A stretch of DNA of 64,000 nt from Maribacter aquimaris (GTDB lineage Bacteria > Bacteroidota > Bacteroidia > Flavobacteriales > Flavobacteriaceae): contig NZ_JABTCF010000007.1 in the NCBI RefSeq assembly GCF_014596745.1, positions 62,001 through 126,000 of the forward strand, given 5' to 3'. The notes below the pieces were generated by a model, which did no database searches, was not told the origin of the DNA, and worked only from the letters and a program-made list of their open reading frames with translations. This document shows, piece by piece, positions 1 to 10,524 of the stretch (the stretch's first letter is position 1; each line of letters opens with the position of its first letter). The position numbers and the translations under genes are program-made.

Positions 1-556
1 CCAGGTCCCCACGTACGGGGTTTCCTGTTTTTACAATTTTCTCCGATGGAAAAAAAGCTTCCATACCATCATAGGCAACACAGATCTTAGCGACCTTATC
101 CTTCAATAATTTATTGGTGATTCCTGCGTAAGAGTTTTGTTCCTGTAAAACACAAGGTATTCCCCTACCGGAAGCCACCTTCAATAGGGGACCACTGGCA
201 AACCCTCCCGTACCAACAACGGCATCGGGTTTGAATCTTGAGACTATTTTACCTGCTTTGAACAAACTACTAATCAATTTTATCGGAAACATTAAATTCT
301 TAAGGGTCAGTTTCCTTTGCAACCCAGTAATCCATAATCCCTCAATGGTGTACCCAGCCTGGGGCACTTTCTCCATCTCCATCCTATCCTTGGCTCCAAC
401 GAACAGAAACTCAGCCTTAGGGTGTCTTTTTTTCAACTCATTCGCTATGGCGATTGCAGGATATATATGTCCGCCAGTTCCCCCGCCCGATAATATAAAC
501 CTGAGCGCTTTAACCGGGTTATCCCCATTTACCACATTATGTTCTGTTGAACCCAT
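1..556 (-). CDS. murG: MurG, N-terminal part (cut by window edge)
   Basis: Membrane-associated glycosyltransferase that adds GlcNAc to lipid I to make lipid II, the last cytoplasmic step of peptidoglycan precursor synthesis. About 185 residues are visible; the C-terminal half lies outside the window. The translation shows the GGTGGH loop at residues 25-30 and later the [11 protein letters not shown] segment, both typical of MurG. The ATG at 556 is 11 bases after the ftsW stop, and the frame runs open to the window edge. It is the last visible gene of the dcw cluster. An opposite-strand reading frame here is a shadow. Confidence 0.95.
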   Translation of the reverse strand, partial: MGSTEHNVVNGDNPVKALRFILSGGGTGGHIYPAIAIANELKKRHPKAEFLFVGAKDRMEMEKVPQAGYTIEGLWITGLQRKLTLKNLMFPIKLISSLFKAGKIVSRFKPDAVVGTGGFASGPLLKVASGRGIPCVLQEQNSYAGITNKLLKDKVAKICVAYDGMEAFFPSEKIVKTGNPVRGDL

Positions 557-566
557 ATAACCAGTT

Positions 567-1760
567 CTATAATTGTCCGCTTAATATTTCCAAAGGATTC
601 GCTTCATCAACATTCTTATTTTCCTGAACCTCATACTTTCTGCTCGCACTCAACACTATCCCTATGGCCAAACAAGTCATCCAACTTGATGTACCCCCAC
701 TACTGATCAATGGCAAGGTCTGTCCGGTAACCGGAAACAACTCTACCGCTACGGCCATATTTATCATGGCCTGAAAGACAATAGGCAAACCTACCCCCAG
801 CACCAGTAATTTTCCAAACACCGAATGATTACCGTTGGCCACCACCACGATGCGAAACAACAACAGCAAATAGAAGAACATGAGCACAAAACCACCGAGC
901 AAGCCGTATTCCTCAACGATTATTGCATAGATAAAATCTGAGGAACTCTGGGGTAAAAAGTTTTTTTGGACACTTTTTCCCGCTCCTTTACCAATTACAC
1001 CCCCAGAGGCTATTGCAATCTTGGCCCTCTCAATTTGATAATCAGCCTCAGTATCTTCCGGATTTGCAAAACTCTCGATCCGACTGATCCAGGTATCAAC
1101 ACGATTGGGAAACAAATCAGGCACCGCCTTGGCCGTTAAAATGAACAGGGTGAGGCTTAATATTCCCACACCCACAATTCCCAGTATATATTTTATGGGA
1201 TATCCCCCTAAAAAACACAACAGGAGCACCATGGAAAAGATAATGGCAGCCGTGGAAAAATTCGCAGGCAATACAAGTACTACAACCAAGAATACCGGAA
1301 TCCAAAGCGGCAAAATACTTTCTTGGAAGGTCACCACCTTATCCTTGATCTTGGATAAGTACCGCGCTACATAGATCATTAAGACCACAGCAGCCAAGTT
1401 GGATGTCTGAAAGGTGATACCCACTAGGGGTATACGAATCCATCTACTGGCATTGGCCCCATCGATTGTGGTTCCTTGTGCCAAAGTGAATATCAACAAT
1501 ACCAAAACTATGGGCATAGCAATCAATGATAAGCCCTTAAAAAAATGGACTGGAATTTTATGTACCCCATATATAATTCCAAAACCTAAAAACAATAGAA
1601 AAGCATGTTTTACCAAATGTCCGCCAGTGGTACCATTACCAACGACATACACCAAATTACTACTGGCGCTATAGACAGGTAAAAATGAAAATAAGGCCAA
1701 AAGCGACACTACGGCCCAAATGGTTTTATCCCCTTCTATATTTTTAATAAAATCCAACAC
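567..1760 (-). CDS. ftsW: FtsW/RodA/SpoVE-family lipid II polymerase
   Basis: Polytopic membrane protein of the SEDS family, the septal peptidoglycan glycosyltransferase that works with FtsI. It has 397 residues, about ten hydrophobic segments, and the conserved C-terminal stretch ending in [10 protein letters not shown] (about residues 350-360). The start is GTG at 1760, two bases after the murD stop, and no better ATG exists upstream. Its position between murD and murG in the dcw cluster supports FtsW rather than RodA. Family length is normal. Confidence 0.95.
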   Translation of the reverse strand: MLDFIKNIEGDKTIWAVVSLLALFSFLPVYSASSNLVYVVGNGTTGGHLVKHAFLLFLGFGIIYGVHKIPVHFFKGLSLIAMPIVLVLLIFTLAQGTTIDGANASRWIRIPLVGITFQTSNLAAVVLMIYVARYLSKIKDKVVTFQESILPLWIPVFLVVVLVLPANFSTAAIIFSMVLLLCFLGGYPIKYILGIVGVGILSLTLFILTAKAVPDLFPNRVDTWISRIESFANPEDTEADYQIERAKIAIASGGVIGKGAGKSVQKNFLPQSSSDFIYAIIVEEYGLLGGFVLMFFYLLLLFRIVVVANGNHSVFGKLLVLGVGLPIVFQAMINMAVAVELFPVTGQTLPLISSGGTSSWMTCLAIGIVLSASRKYEVQENKNVDEANPLEILSGQL

Positions 1761-1762
1761 GT

Positions 1763-3097
1763 TTATAAATTTTTAATCGCTTCCTTAAACTGGTTTCCCC
1801 TGTCCTCGTAATTTTTGAACAAATCAAAACTTGCACAGGCCGGGGACAATAAAACAGTATCGCCTCGTTCTGCTATTTTATACGCCACCTTCACTGCTTC
1901 TTCCATAGCGTAGGTTTCCACCAATAAATCGACGACATTGCCAAATGCATCAACAATCTTCGAATTATCGGAACCCAAACAAATAATGGCTTTCACCTTT
2001 TCCCTTACCAAGGGCATCAACTCCTTGTAATTGTTCCCTTTGTCAACCCCTCCAACTATCCAAACCGTTGGCGAACTCATGCTATCCAACGCAAAATAGG
2101 TAGCGTTTACATTCGTGGCCTTGGAGTCATTGATGTACTGCACATGCTGAATTTTCAGCACCTTTTCCAATCGATGTTCCGCTCCTTGGAAATTGGCTAC
2201 ACAATCCCGTATGGTCTGCTTTCGTATCCCTACAAGTTTGGCCGCCAATGAAGCCGCCATGGTATTCTTTAAATTGTGTTTTCCTTCCAGTGCCAATGTG
2301 CTCGTTTTCATTTTTATTATCTCGTTATTTATCTTAATCACTATTTCATTGTTCTTTAAAAATGCCCCTTGATCCAATTCCTTTTGAATAGAAAATGGCA
2401 TTACTATGGATTTGACCGGGTGCTTGGCCAGCCAAGACACGATTACCTCATCATCGGCATCGTAAATCAGAAAATCCTCATTCGTCTGGTTCTTTGCTAT
2501 CCTGAATTTAGAAGCCACATAATTCTCAAATTGATAATCGTAGCGATCTAAATGATCAGGAGTAATGTTCGTCAAAATGGCTATATGTGGCTTAAAATCA
2601 ACGATGCCGTCCAACTGAAAACTACTTATTTCCAAAACATAGCACTCGCATGCCTTTTCAGCCACCATCTTGGCAAAACTATCGCCAATATTACCCGCCA
2701 TACCAACATTTAAACCGTCTCCCTTTAAAATATGGTGGGTGAGCATTGTCGTTGTGGTCTTCCCATTACTCCCCGTAATCCCGATGATCGTCGCATCGGT
2801 ATATGGTGATGCAAATTCAATCTCGGAAACAACAGGTATGCCTTTACCTACCAGTTCAACAATCAAGGAAACCGTATCGGGTATACCTGGGCTTTTCATA
2901 ACCACATCGGCATTCAATATTTTTTCCTTGGAATGTTTTTTCTCTTCCCAATCAATCCCATAATGTTCAAGAACGTTCTTATATTCTTGCTTTATTTCAC
3001 CTTTATCCGAAACAAAGACTTCATATCCTTTCCTTAATCCCAAAATAGCGGTACCTACCCCACTTTCCCCTCCACCAAGGATTACCAAACGCGCCAT
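1763..3097 (-). CDS. murD: UDP-N-acetylmuramoyl-L-alanine:D-glutamate ligase
   Basis: Cytoplasmic Mur ligase that adds D-glutamate to UDP-MurNAc-L-Ala with ATP. The protein has 444 residues. It opens with a Rossmann-like ILGGGESG segment, carries the Mur-ligase P-loop GSNGKTTTT near residues 107-115, and ends with the substrate-binding C-terminal domain containing LLSPACASFD. The ATG start at 3097 directly abuts the mraY stop at 3098, which indicates translational coupling. Confidence 0.96.
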   Translation of the reverse strand: MARLVILGGGESGVGTAILGLRKGYEVFVSDKGEIKQEYKNVLEHYGIDWEEKKHSKEKILNADVVMKSPGIPDTVSLIVELVGKGIPVVSEIEFASPYTDATIIGITGSNGKTTTTMLTHHILKGDGLNVGMAGNIGDSFAKMVAEKACECYVLEISSFQLDGIVDFKPHIAILTNITPDHLDRYDYQFENYVASKFRIAKNQTNEDFLIYDADDEVIVSWLAKHPVKSIVMPFSIQKELDQGAFLKNNEIVIKINNEIIKMKTSTLALEGKHNLKNTMAASLAAKLVGIRKQTIRDCVANFQGAEHRLEKVLKIQHVQYINDSKATNVNATYFALDSMSSPTVWIVGGVDKGNNYKELMPLVREKVKAIICLGSDNSKIVDAFGNVVDLLVETYAMEEAVKVAYKIAERGDTVLLSPACASFDLFKNYEDRGNQFKEAIKNL

Positions 3098-4318
3098 TTA
3101 GCGTATTTTTAGGGTAACAACCGTTATAATGGCAAGCATGATCCCTACAATCCAGAAACGGGTAACGATCTTACTTTCATGGTATCCCCTTTTCTGATAA
3201 TGATGATGTAGTGGGGCCATCAAGAATATTCGCTTCCCTTCCCCCAACTTTTTCTTGGTGTATTTAAAATATCCTACCTGTAACATCACGGAAATAGATT
3301 CTGCGAAGAATATTCCACATAATACAGGGATCAACAATTCCTTACGTATGATTATCGCTATAACAGCGATGACCCCACCAATTGTCAAACTTCCCGTGTC
3401 TCCCATAAATACCGTGGCAGGGAAGGCATTGTACCAGAGGAAACCGACCAAGGCCCCTACAAATGCCGTTACAAAAACCAACAATTCACCAACGCCGGTG
3501 ATATACATGATATCCAAGTAGTCCGAAAAAATGATATTACCCGACACCCAAGTAAAAATACCTAGGGTAAAAACGATTATTGCCGATGTACCCGCTGCCA
3601 AGCCATCTATACCATCGGTAAGATTGGCCCCATTTGAAACGGCAGTGACAATCAAAATGATCATAGGAATGAAAATCAACCAAACATAATCCTTTGCGCC
3701 CTCACCGGCCCATGCGATAAGGTTGCCATAATCGAACTCATTGTTCTTTATAAATGGAACCGTTGTCTTTGTTGATTTGATATCCATACCTTTTATATGC
3801 TCTACTTCATATTGCTTGGTGATGATACTTTTGTCATGATCACGCATGGTTACTTGAGGGTGGAAATACAGCGTGGCACCCACAATCAGACCCAAAACCA
3901 CTTGACCTAAAATCTTAAATTTTCCTTTGAGCCCTTTTTTGTCTTTTTTAAATATTTTGATGTAATCATCTATAAAACCAATGACCCCCATCCATAGGGT
4001 AGTCACGATCAAAAGGATGACATAAACATTGAGGATATCGGCAAACAACAATACCGGAATCAAAGTCGCCATAATGATAATCAAACCTCCCATCGTCGGG
4101 GTACCTGCTTTTTGTTCCTGACCTTGCAATCCTAAATCCCGTATACTTTCCCCAATTTGCTTACGTTGCAACATGAGAATCACTTTTTTACCGTATACAG
4201 TGGCGATAACCAAAGAAAAAAGAATGGCCATGACCGCCCTAAAGGAAATAAAACCAAATAGGCTTGCCCCTGGCAACTGGTATTCTTTTTCTAAGTAGTC
4301 AAACAAATAGTATAACAT
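3098..4318 (-). CDS. mraY: Phospho-N-acetylmuramoyl-pentapeptide transferase
   Basis: Integral membrane enzyme that transfers phospho-MurNAc-pentapeptide to undecaprenyl phosphate, making lipid I. It has 406 residues with about ten membrane segments. Diagnostic motifs are visible: [17 protein letters not shown] and the [11 protein letters not shown] histidine motif near the C terminus. A hydrophilic insert around residues 150-200 makes it longer than the roughly 320-360 residues of many MraY proteins; I believe such an insert is common in Bacteroidota. It sits between murE and murD in the dcw order. Confidence 0.96.
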   Translation of the reverse strand: MLYYLFDYLEKEYQLPGASLFGFISFRAVMAILFSLVIATVYGKKVILMLQRKQIGESIRDLGLQGQEQKAGTPTMGGLIIIMATLIPVLLFADILNVYVILLIVTTLWMGVIGFIDDYIKIFKKDKKGLKGKFKILGQVVLGLIVGATLYFHPQVTMRDHDKSIITKQYEVEHIKGMDIKSTKTTVPFIKNNEFDYGNLIAWAGEGAKDYVWLIFIPMIILIVTAVSNGANLTDGIDGLAAGTSAIIVFTLGIFTWVSGNIIFSDYLDIMYITGVGELLVFVTAFVGALVGFLWYNAFPATVFMGDTGSLTIGGVIAVIAIIIRKELLIPVLCGIFFAESISVMLQVGYFKYTKKKLGEGKRIFLMAPLHHHYQKRGYHESKIVTRFWIVGIMLAIITVVTLKIR

Positions 4319-4338
4319 TCCTGGTATGCTTAATTCAA

Positions 4339-5802
4339 TTATTTATCCAATGCCTTTAATACTTCCCGTACTATTTTAAAATCATCAAAATCTATCCGTT
4401 CCCCATTGGTTTCCTGATAGGTTTCATGCCCTTTCCCCGCGATTAGGATAATATCCTTGGGAAGCGCCAATTGACATGCCGTTTTAATGGCCTGTTTACG
4501 ATTTTCTATGGACAATATCTTCCTGACATTCTGAGGTTCTACCCCAGCTTCCATTTCCTCTATGATCAACGTGGGTGATTCCGATCTCGGGTTGTCCGAA
4601 GTGAAAATGGTTTTGCTACTCAATTGTGAAGCGATTTTGCCCATTACCGGACGCTTAGACTTGTCTCGGTCGCCACCACACCCCACAACGGTGATGACGT
4701 TTTCATTTCCAGTCCTCAATGTGTCAATTGTCTCGAGCACATTTTTTAAGGCGTCCGGCGTATGGGCATAATCCACTATTGCCGTAATTTTTTCCTTTGA
4801 TATAAAATATTGGAACCTGCCGTCCACATTATCCAATTCACTCAACAAACGAAGTGTTTCCAATTTTTCAAGACCCAATAGGTCTGCCGTGGCATAAATA
4901 GCCAAGACGTTATAGGCATTGAAACTGCCGATAAGTTTGGTCCATAACTGATCTTCATCTATCCTCAACAGTTGGCCATCGAATTGACTTTCCAAAATCT
5001 GTGCCCTATAATCCGCATAGGATTTTAAGGCATAGGTAAATTTTCTGGCCTTGGTATTCTGCAACATTACCGACCCATTCTTATCGTCGATATTGGTCAA
5101 TGCAAACGCCTTCTTGGACAAATTGTCGAACAAGGACTTTTTAGTATCTCGATAATCGGCAAAGGTTTTATGGTAATCCAAATGATCATGGGTGAGATTG
5201 GTGAAAATAGCACCTTCAAACACCAAACCTTCCGTTCTTTTCTGATGGATCCCATGGGAACTCACCTCCATAAAACAAAACTCAACACCTTCGACACTCA
5301 TAAGCGCCAAGTGCTCATTGATGGCCAGTGCATCCGGAGTGGTATGGCTTGTCGCATATTCCTTATCATCGACCATGATTTTTATGGTAGATATCAATCC
5401 AACCTTAAAACCGGTTTTTTTGAACAACCTATACAAAAGACTACTAATGGTCGTTTTACCATTGGTTCCGGTAATACCCACCAATTTCAAGTTCTTCGAT
5501 GGGTTGCCATAATAATTGGAAGCCATTATGGCCAGCGCCTTGTTTCCATTGTCTACCTCAACATAGGTCACCCCATCCACTATTTGTTCGGGCATGGTTT
5601 CGCAAACAATGCATACCGCCCCCGAATCAATAGCCTTTTCTATATATTTATGACCATCTGTCAATGTTCCCTTTATCGCAACAAAAACATCATCCAACCC
5701 CACTTTTCGCGAATCGAAAGTAATGGCATTGACCATGGTATTAGTGGAACCACTAACTGCCGAGAGGCTAACCCCGAATAATATGTCTTTTAATAAATTC
5801 AC
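4339..5802 (-). CDS. murE: UDP-MurNAc-tripeptide synthetase (meso-DAP type)
   Basis: Mur ligase that adds the third stem-peptide residue to UDP-MurNAc-L-Ala-D-Glu. It has 487 residues, with the P-loop GTNGKTT near residue 113 and the signature DNPR near residue 400. In this family DNPR marks meso-diaminopimelate specificity, so the cell wall is inferred to contain DAP. The start is GTG at 5802, overlapping the ftsI stop by four bases (GTGA), so translation is probably coupled. Confidence 0.95.
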   Translation of the reverse strand: MNLLKDILFGVSLSAVSGSTNTMVNAITFDSRKVGLDDVFVAIKGTLTDGHKYIEKAIDSGAVCIVCETMPEQIVDGVTYVEVDNGNKALAIMASNYYGNPSKNLKLVGITGTNGKTTISSLLYRLFKKTGFKVGLISTIKIMVDDKEYATSHTTPDALAINEHLALMSVEGVEFCFMEVSSHGIHQKRTEGLVFEGAIFTNLTHDHLDYHKTFADYRDTKKSLFDNLSKKAFALTNIDDKNGSVMLQNTKARKFTYALKSYADYRAQILESQFDGQLLRIDEDQLWTKLIGSFNAYNVLAIYATADLLGLEKLETLRLLSELDNVDGRFQYFISKEKITAIVDYAHTPDALKNVLETIDTLRTGNENVITVVGCGGDRDKSKRPVMGKIASQLSSKTIFTSDNPRSESPTLIIEEMEAGVEPQNVRKILSIENRKQAIKTACQLALPKDIILIAGKGHETYQETNGERIDFDDFKIVREVLKALDK

Positions 5803-7805
5803 GAAAGTTCCAGTATTATTTTTTCAACTTTACTAATATCCGTCCCTTGGGAGATGGATTGTTTCTTTACCTTGCCATTGCCTTTAACCTCCACGGTTAT
5901 CCCAAGATTTTCAAGAATAGAGATGGCATCCATACCACTCATCCCTTTTACGTTAGGCACTTTCTTGTATTTTTTTTGGGCTTCGGCATAATACTTCTGA
6001 TACGATTGCTCCAATTGTTCATCCTCCCCCTTCATCATTTCCACCTCATCGATCAAAGGATTGGTGGCATATACTTTTTGTGCAACGGATTTAAAAACCG
6101 GACCGGAAACATCAGCCCCGTAATACCCCACACTTTTATCGGGCTCATGAATGACTACGATACAGGAGTACTTAGGCTCCTCTGCCGGGAAATACCCCGC
6201 AAAGGTTGAAATATACTTTAGTTTGTCTGGATCCTTTGAAACATAATCCTTCTGTGCAGTACCAGTTTTTCCGGCCATTGAAAAATTCGGGGAATACAAC
6301 CTATGCCCGGTACCGTGTTTTTTCTCAACCACATCCTTCAACAACTGTTGCACTTTGGCCACTGTTTCCTTCGAACATATCGAAGGGTTGATGACTTCCT
6401 TCTCAAATTTCACAACCGTCCTGTCCCATTCCTTTACCTCTTTGATCAACCGTGGCTTCACCATTTCCCCATCATTGGCAATGGCATTATAAAACGTTAA
6501 GACCTGTAAGGGTGTCATTGAAATCTCATAACCATAGGCCATTTGCGCCAATGAAAGTCCCGACCATCCCTTATCGCCCGGAGATCGCAATACCGGCTTA
6601 CCCTCTCCTTTTATGGGCAGCCCCAACTCGGTCCCGATTCCCATATTAAGAAGATGATTTACATATCTTGAAGGATTCTCCTTATATCCATTGTGAATGG
6701 TTTTCGCAAAGGCCGTATTCGAAGAAACCTCAAAAGCCTTGGCAATTGAAATTTTTCCATAACCCCCATGTTTGGAATCCTTAACCCTATGATTATAAAT
6801 TTTCCAATATCCCTTTTCAGTATCAACAACCGAACTGGTATCGATGACCTTATCGTCCAAAGCCGCGACCAAATTCATTAGTTTAAATGTAGACCCTGGT
6901 TCATGGGATTCACCAATAGCGTAGTTCAGGCGCTCGTAATACCTGCCTTCCTGGGTTCTACCTAAATTGGAAATAGCCTTTACCTCACCTGTTTCGGTCT
7001 CCATGACTATTACGGTGCCGTGATCGGCCTTATAATGTTCCAGTTGCCTTAACAAGGCATGATGGGCAATATCCTGTATATTGATATCTATTGTTGAAAT
7101 AACGTCGTAGCCATCTTTTGGCTCAACGATATTGTCCATACCTATGGGCTTCCATTGACCTTTGGCAATTTTTTGCTTTAAACGCTTACCCTCTACCCCT
7201 CTTAGGTATTGACCAAAAGCCCCCTCAAGACCTACGCGGGTATAATATCCGTTTTCATCCTTGCGCTCATAACCTACACTACGTTCAGCAATTTTTCCTA
7301 AAGGGTGTTCCCGAACCGTTTTTTGTTCAACGATCAAGCCTCCCTTATAAGGTCCTTTGCGCAACAACGGAAAATCCTTCACATCCATATATTCTGAATA
7401 ATCCAGATTGCGCACCAGTAGGGTATACCTGTTTTTATTGGCCTTGGCCTTACGTAAAAGTTGTTGGTAATGGGACGATGATTTTCCCGTAAGTTTTGCA
7501 AGTGCTTCGGAAAGCGGTTTCACATTTGCCTTAAAATCAGCATCACTAACCGTCACCGCGTCAAAGCGTATGGTGTATTTCGAAACTGAAGTAGCCAACA
7601 AACTACCATCGTCGGAATACAGGTTACCCCGGTTCGGGGCAATCGTAAACATTCGTTCGGTGCGCTTATGCGCCAGGTCCCTGTACTTATCGCCATGAAC
7701 CAGCTGAATACTCACCAACTTAAAGAGCACAGCACATGCGAACAGGAAAAGAAATCCCGCCACAATGTATAATCTGTTCAATATGCTCTTTTCGGTAACT
7801 GCCAT
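5799..7805 (-). CDS. ftsI: Class B penicillin-binding protein FtsI with PASTA domain
   Basis: Septal transpeptidase that cross-links peptidoglycan during division. It has 668 residues: a short cytoplasmic N terminus, one membrane anchor near residues 12-30, a dimerisation domain, then the transpeptidase domain with STFK (about 303), SSN (about 357) and KTGT (about 510). A C-terminal PASTA-like domain covers roughly residues 610-668. The ATG at 7805 overlaps the stop of the ftsL-like gene by one base. Domain order and neighbours fit FtsI/PBP3. Confidence 0.95.
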   Translation of the reverse strand: MAVTEKSILNRLYIVAGFLFLFACAVLFKLVSIQLVHGDKYRDLAHKRTERMFTIAPNRGNLYSDDGSLLATSVSKYTIRFDAVTVSDADFKANVKPLSEALAKLTGKSSSHYQQLLRKAKANKNRYTLLVRNLDYSEYMDVKDFPLLRKGPYKGGLIVEQKTVREHPLGKIAERSVGYERKDENGYYTRVGLEGAFGQYLRGVEGKRLKQKIAKGQWKPIGMDNIVEPKDGYDVISTIDINIQDIAHHALLRQLEHYKADHGTVIVMETETGEVKAISNLGRTQEGRYYERLNYAIGESHEPGSTFKLMNLVAALDDKVIDTSSVVDTEKGYWKIYNHRVKDSKHGGYGKISIAKAFEVSSNTAFAKTIHNGYKENPSRYVNHLLNMGIGTELGLPIKGEGKPVLRSPGDKGWSGLSLAQMAYGYEISMTPLQVLTFYNAIANDGEMVKPRLIKEVKEWDRTVVKFEKEVINPSICSKETVAKVQQLLKDVVEKKHGTGHRLYSPNFSMAGKTGTAQKDYVSKDPDKLKYISTFAGYFPAEEPKYSCIVVIHEPDKSVGYYGADVSGPVFKSVAQKVYATNPLIDEVEMMKGEDEQLEQSYQKYYAEAQKKYKKVPNVKGMSGMDAISILENLGITVEVKGNGKVKKQSISQGTDISKVEKIILELS

Positions 7806-8125
7806 TACTCCTTAACTGATTTTACCTTTATTTTTTTGGGTGGTGTCTCCGAGGGAAACAACCCTTTACTTTCAACAATTTTCGTGATTGTGGATTCCAA
7901 CTTTAAACGCTGTACATCCGAACGCAGATCCACGAATTCACTCCTGAGCTCCTTTACCTCCTCGTTCAAAGCCGCTATTTGATGCACTTTTCTATCGGCA
8001 CTATGGGAGCTTCCTATCATAACCGTAGCCAAAAACGAAATAAAAATTATAAACAACCAATGTTTAGGAGCGTCACCGCTTACCAAAAACTTACCTCTGA
8101 GTACGTCTAAAATCCCTTTTTTCAT
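7805..8125 (-). CDS. ftsL: FtsL-like division protein
   Basis: Small bitopic membrane protein of 106 residues. It has a basic N terminus, a single membrane segment around residues 23-43, then a heptad-rich predicted coiled coil (about 47-80). This architecture and the position between rsmH and ftsI match FtsL, which partners FtsB and FtsQ to activate FtsWI. FtsL sequences diverge strongly, so the name rests mainly on position and topology. Confidence 0.8.
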   Translation of the reverse strand: MKKGILDVLRGKFLVSGDAPKHWLFIIFISFLATVMIGSSHSADRKVHQIAALNEEVKELRSEFVDLRSDVQRLKLESTITKIVESKGLFPSETPPKKIKVKSVKE

Positions 8126-8133
8126 TTATGTAT

Positions 8134-9027
8134 TCAAATACGTTCCGCTATTCTTAATTTTGCACTTCGTGCCCTGTTATTCTTTACTATCTCTTCTTTC
8201 GACGGCACTATCAATGCTCCAACTTTTTTCAAGGGAACATCGATGTTCCCATATAAATCCTTTTCCGGCTCACCCTCGAAAAGTCCTGCCCTTATAAAAC
8301 GTTTCACCAAGCGATCCTCGAGGGAATGATAACTAATGACACTCAATCTTCCTCCCGGGACCAACAATTCGGGTACCTGCACCAAGAACTCCTTGATTAC
8401 CTCAATCTCCTGATTCACTTCTATACGAATCGCCTGATAGATCTGGGCCAGTATCTTATGCTCCTTATGTTTCGGCAAAAACCTTCCCAAAACCCCTTTT
8501 AATTGGGCCGAAGTCTTTATGGGTGCCTCTGCCCTGCTTTCTATGATCTTATTTGCCATGGCATTTGCATTTCGCAAATCACCATAATGAAACAAAACCC
8601 TTCTTAAATCATCGTACTGATAACCATTGACCACATCATAGGCCGAAACAAGTCCCTTTTGACTCATTCGCATATCCAGATCAGCGTCGAACCGGGTAGA
8701 AAACCCTCGGTCTGCCTTGTCGAACTGATGTGACGAAACCCCAAAATCAGCTAGAATACCATCTACTTTCCGAATGCCATAGAACTTTAAAAACTGTTTT
8801 ATATACCTGAAATTCTCATTGATCAACACCAGCCTTTCATCATCAATCTTATTCACCAAGGCCTCTTCATCCTGATCAAATGCAAACAATTTCCCTTCAG
8901 GGCCAAGCCTTTCCAAGATCTCTTTGGAATGCCCACCTCCGCCGTAGGTTACATCCACATAAACCCCGTTTTGCTTGATGGCCAGGCCATCAACAGATTC
9001 TTTCAGAAGTACAGGGTTATGATACAT
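8134..9027 (-). CDS. rsmH: 16S rRNA (cytosine1402-N4)-methyltransferase
   Basis: SAM-dependent enzyme (formerly MraW) that methylates N4 of C1402 in 16S rRNA. The protein begins MYHNPVLLKESV, the usual RsmH opening, and contains the SAM-binding segment VDVTYGGGGHS followed by the C-terminal VISYHSLEDRLVKRF motif. I chose the ATG at 9027, giving 297 residues. A longer reading starts at GTG 9042 and adds five residues. Either start overlaps the end of mraZ, so the two genes are probably translationally coupled. Confidence 0.95.
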   Translation of the reverse strand: MYHNPVLLKESVDGLAIKQNGVYVDVTYGGGGHSKEILERLGPEGKLFAFDQDEEALVNKIDDERLVLINENFRYIKQFLKFYGIRKVDGILADFGVSSHQFDKADRGFSTRFDADLDMRMSQKGLVSAYDVVNGYQYDDLRRVLFHYGDLRNANAMANKIIESRAEAPIKTSAQLKGVLGRFLPKHKEHKILAQIYQAIRIEVNQEIEVIKEFLVQVPELLVPGGRLSVISYHSLEDRLVKRFIRAGLFEGEPEKDLYGNIDVPLKKVGALIVPSKEEIVKNNRARSAKLRIAERI

Positions 9028-9490
9028 CGGGAATATTTTCACCTAAACCACCCATTACATCCTCAGCCAAGACCTCAAATTCCTCATCGGTAATCTCAAT
9101 GGCCTGCTCATAACTATCCTTATCCCATATTTCTATAATATCAACAGAAGGACTCAAGGCTATTTCCTTAACAATACCCGCTATCGACATTAAATTTTTG
9201 GGAATCAACAACCTACCCGCATTATCAATCTCCACCTCCTTGACACCCGCCATAAAAATCCGGATGAAATCATTGTTCTTTTTTACAAAGCGATTCAGTT
9301 TTTTGATCTTAAGCATCATCTCATCCCATTGGGACATAGGCCAAAGCTCCAAACATGCACCGCTCACCGAACGCTTTAGGACGAAGCCATCCTTCAAAAC
9401 AGGCAAAAGCCTATTTTTTAGGGCAGATGGCAGCATTAACCTACCTTTGGCATCTGCTTTACAATAATATGCTTCGTTAAAATTTATCAC
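9017..9490 (-). CDS. mraZ: MraZ, transcriptional regulator of the dcw cluster
   Basis: DNA-binding protein of 157 residues with two SpoVT/AbrB-like halves, each carrying a D-x-x-GR motif (DAKGRLMLP near residue 14 and DNAGRLLIP near residue 92). In other bacteria MraZ forms a ring and represses its own operon by binding short direct repeats upstream. It is the first gene of the cluster. The start appears to be GTG at 9490. The repeat array at 9538-9567 is a strong candidate for its own operator. Confidence 0.93.
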   Translation of the reverse strand: MINFNEAYYCKADAKGRLMLPSALKNRLLPVLKDGFVLKRSVSGACLELWPMSQWDEMMLKIKKLNRFVKKNNDFIRIFMAGVKEVEIDNAGRLLIPKNLMSIAGIVKEIALSPSVDIIEIWDKDSYEQAIEITDEEFEVLAEDVMGGLGENIPDVS

Positions 9491-9520
9491 GCTAAAGTGC
9501 TGGTTTCTCTATTTAAAACT

Positions 9521-9567
9521 CAAATATATAGAATTTATTACCACAATTTACCACTATTTACCACTTT
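9521..9567 (-). promoter_or_regulatory. mraZ promoter with three-repeat MraZ operator
   Basis: The minus strand has a TATATTTG match to the Bacteroidota -7 consensus TAnnTTTG at 9521-9528. Just upstream, at 9538-9567, three 10-bp direct repeats occur with the core GTGGTAA. A GTGG/GTG core repeated every 10 bp is the known layout of MraZ boxes in E. coli and Mollicutes. The repeats cover the -33 region, so binding would block polymerase. The assignment is inferred from sequence only. Confidence 0.7.
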
Positions 9568-9715
9568 GTTGATAAGTTCATACCTTTTGAACCCACATAT
9601 AATCGCACCTTACCCGATTAATAGTTGGCTCCCATAGAAAAAACAATCACGACTTTGTATGCAGATATGCACTAAATACTAACGGAGCAATGGAGGCGTA
9701 TTTTAAGGAATTGCC

Positions 9716-9723
9716 TATCTTTG
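9716..9723 (+). promoter_or_regulatory. Candidate -7 promoter element for the hydrolase-engB pair
   Basis: TATCTTTG matches the Bacteroidota -7 consensus TAnnTTTG exactly and lies 25 bases before the ATG at 9749. I see no clear -33 TTG at the expected spacing. Confidence 0.45.
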
Positions 9724-9748
9724 TTCATTAAGACCAGAAGAATTCTTA

Positions 9749-10513
9749 ATGGAAGAACAAATTATTATAGAGGGCAAATATCGATATATAGAGAAGGGAG
9801 AGGGAGTCCCCATTATTATTTTGCATGGTCTTATGGGAGGGTTGAGCAATTTCAGGGGTGTCTCTGAACATTTCCCCCCAAAAGGATACAAAGTATTGAT
9901 TCCAGAACTTCCGATATACAGCATGCCGTTGTTGAAGACCAACGTCAAAAGTTTTGCCAAATACCTAGAAAGATTTATTGAGTTCAAGGGATTAAAGGAT
10001 GTCATTCTTTTAGGGAACTCCCTTGGTGGACATATTGGCTTACTGCACACCAAACTATATCCTGATATGGTAAAGGCCTTGGTCATTACCGGTAGTTCAG
10101 GCCTATACGAAAGTGCTATGGGCGATGGTTATCCAAAACGCGGGGATTACGAATTCATAAAGAAAAAAGCGCAGGACGTATTTTACGATCCGGCAGTGGC
10201 TACCAAAGAGATTGTCGACGAGGTTTTCGCAACGGTCAATGACCGGGTTAAACTGGTAAAGACATTGGCAATCGCCAAAAGCGCCATTAGACACAACATG
10301 TCCAAGGATTTACCCAAGATGAATACACCGACATGTATAATTTGGGGAGAGAACGATTCTGTAACCCCCCCCAATGTCGCAAAGGAATTTCATGAACTGC
10401 TGCCCGACTCCGATCTTTTCTGGATCAAGAAATGCGGCCATGCCCCTATGATGGAGCATCCCGACCAATTTAACGACATTCTCGATGCTTGGTTAGAGAA
10501 ACGGAATTTCTAA
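9749..10513 (+). CDS. Alpha/beta-hydrolase
   Basis: Predicted cytoplasmic serine hydrolase of 254 residues. It shows an oxyanion HGLMGG segment near residue 25, a nucleophile elbow GNSLGG with Ser near residue 90, a later WGENDSVTP segment supplying an acidic residue, and the catalytic His in CGHAPMMEHP near residue 230. These are the order and spacing of a lipase/esterase or C-C hydrolase triad. The substrate cannot be read from the sequence. It is followed 11 bases later by engB on the same strand and is probably co-transcribed with it. No signal peptide is visible. Confidence 0.85.
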   Translation: MEEQIIIEGKYRYIEKGEGVPIIILHGLMGGLSNFRGVSEHFPPKGYKVLIPELPIYSMPLLKTNVKSFAKYLERFIEFKGLKDVILLGNSLGGHIGLLHTKLYPDMVKALVITGSSGLYESAMGDGYPKRGDYEFIKKKAQDVFYDPAVATKEIVDEVFATVNDRVKLVKTLAIAKSAIRHNMSKDLPKMNTPTCIIWGENDSVTPPNVAKEFHELLPDSDLFWIKKCGHAPMMEHPDQFNDILDAWLEKRNF

Positions 10514-10524
10514 ACCCATACCTT

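Noticed and set aside
231-560. 109-residue frame on the plus strand at the left edge
   Set aside because: It is antisense to murG, whose GGTGGH motif and cluster position are clear.
5170-5781. 203-residue frame opposite murE
   Set aside because: It lies fully within murE on the other strand, with composition of an antisense shadow and no recognisable domain.
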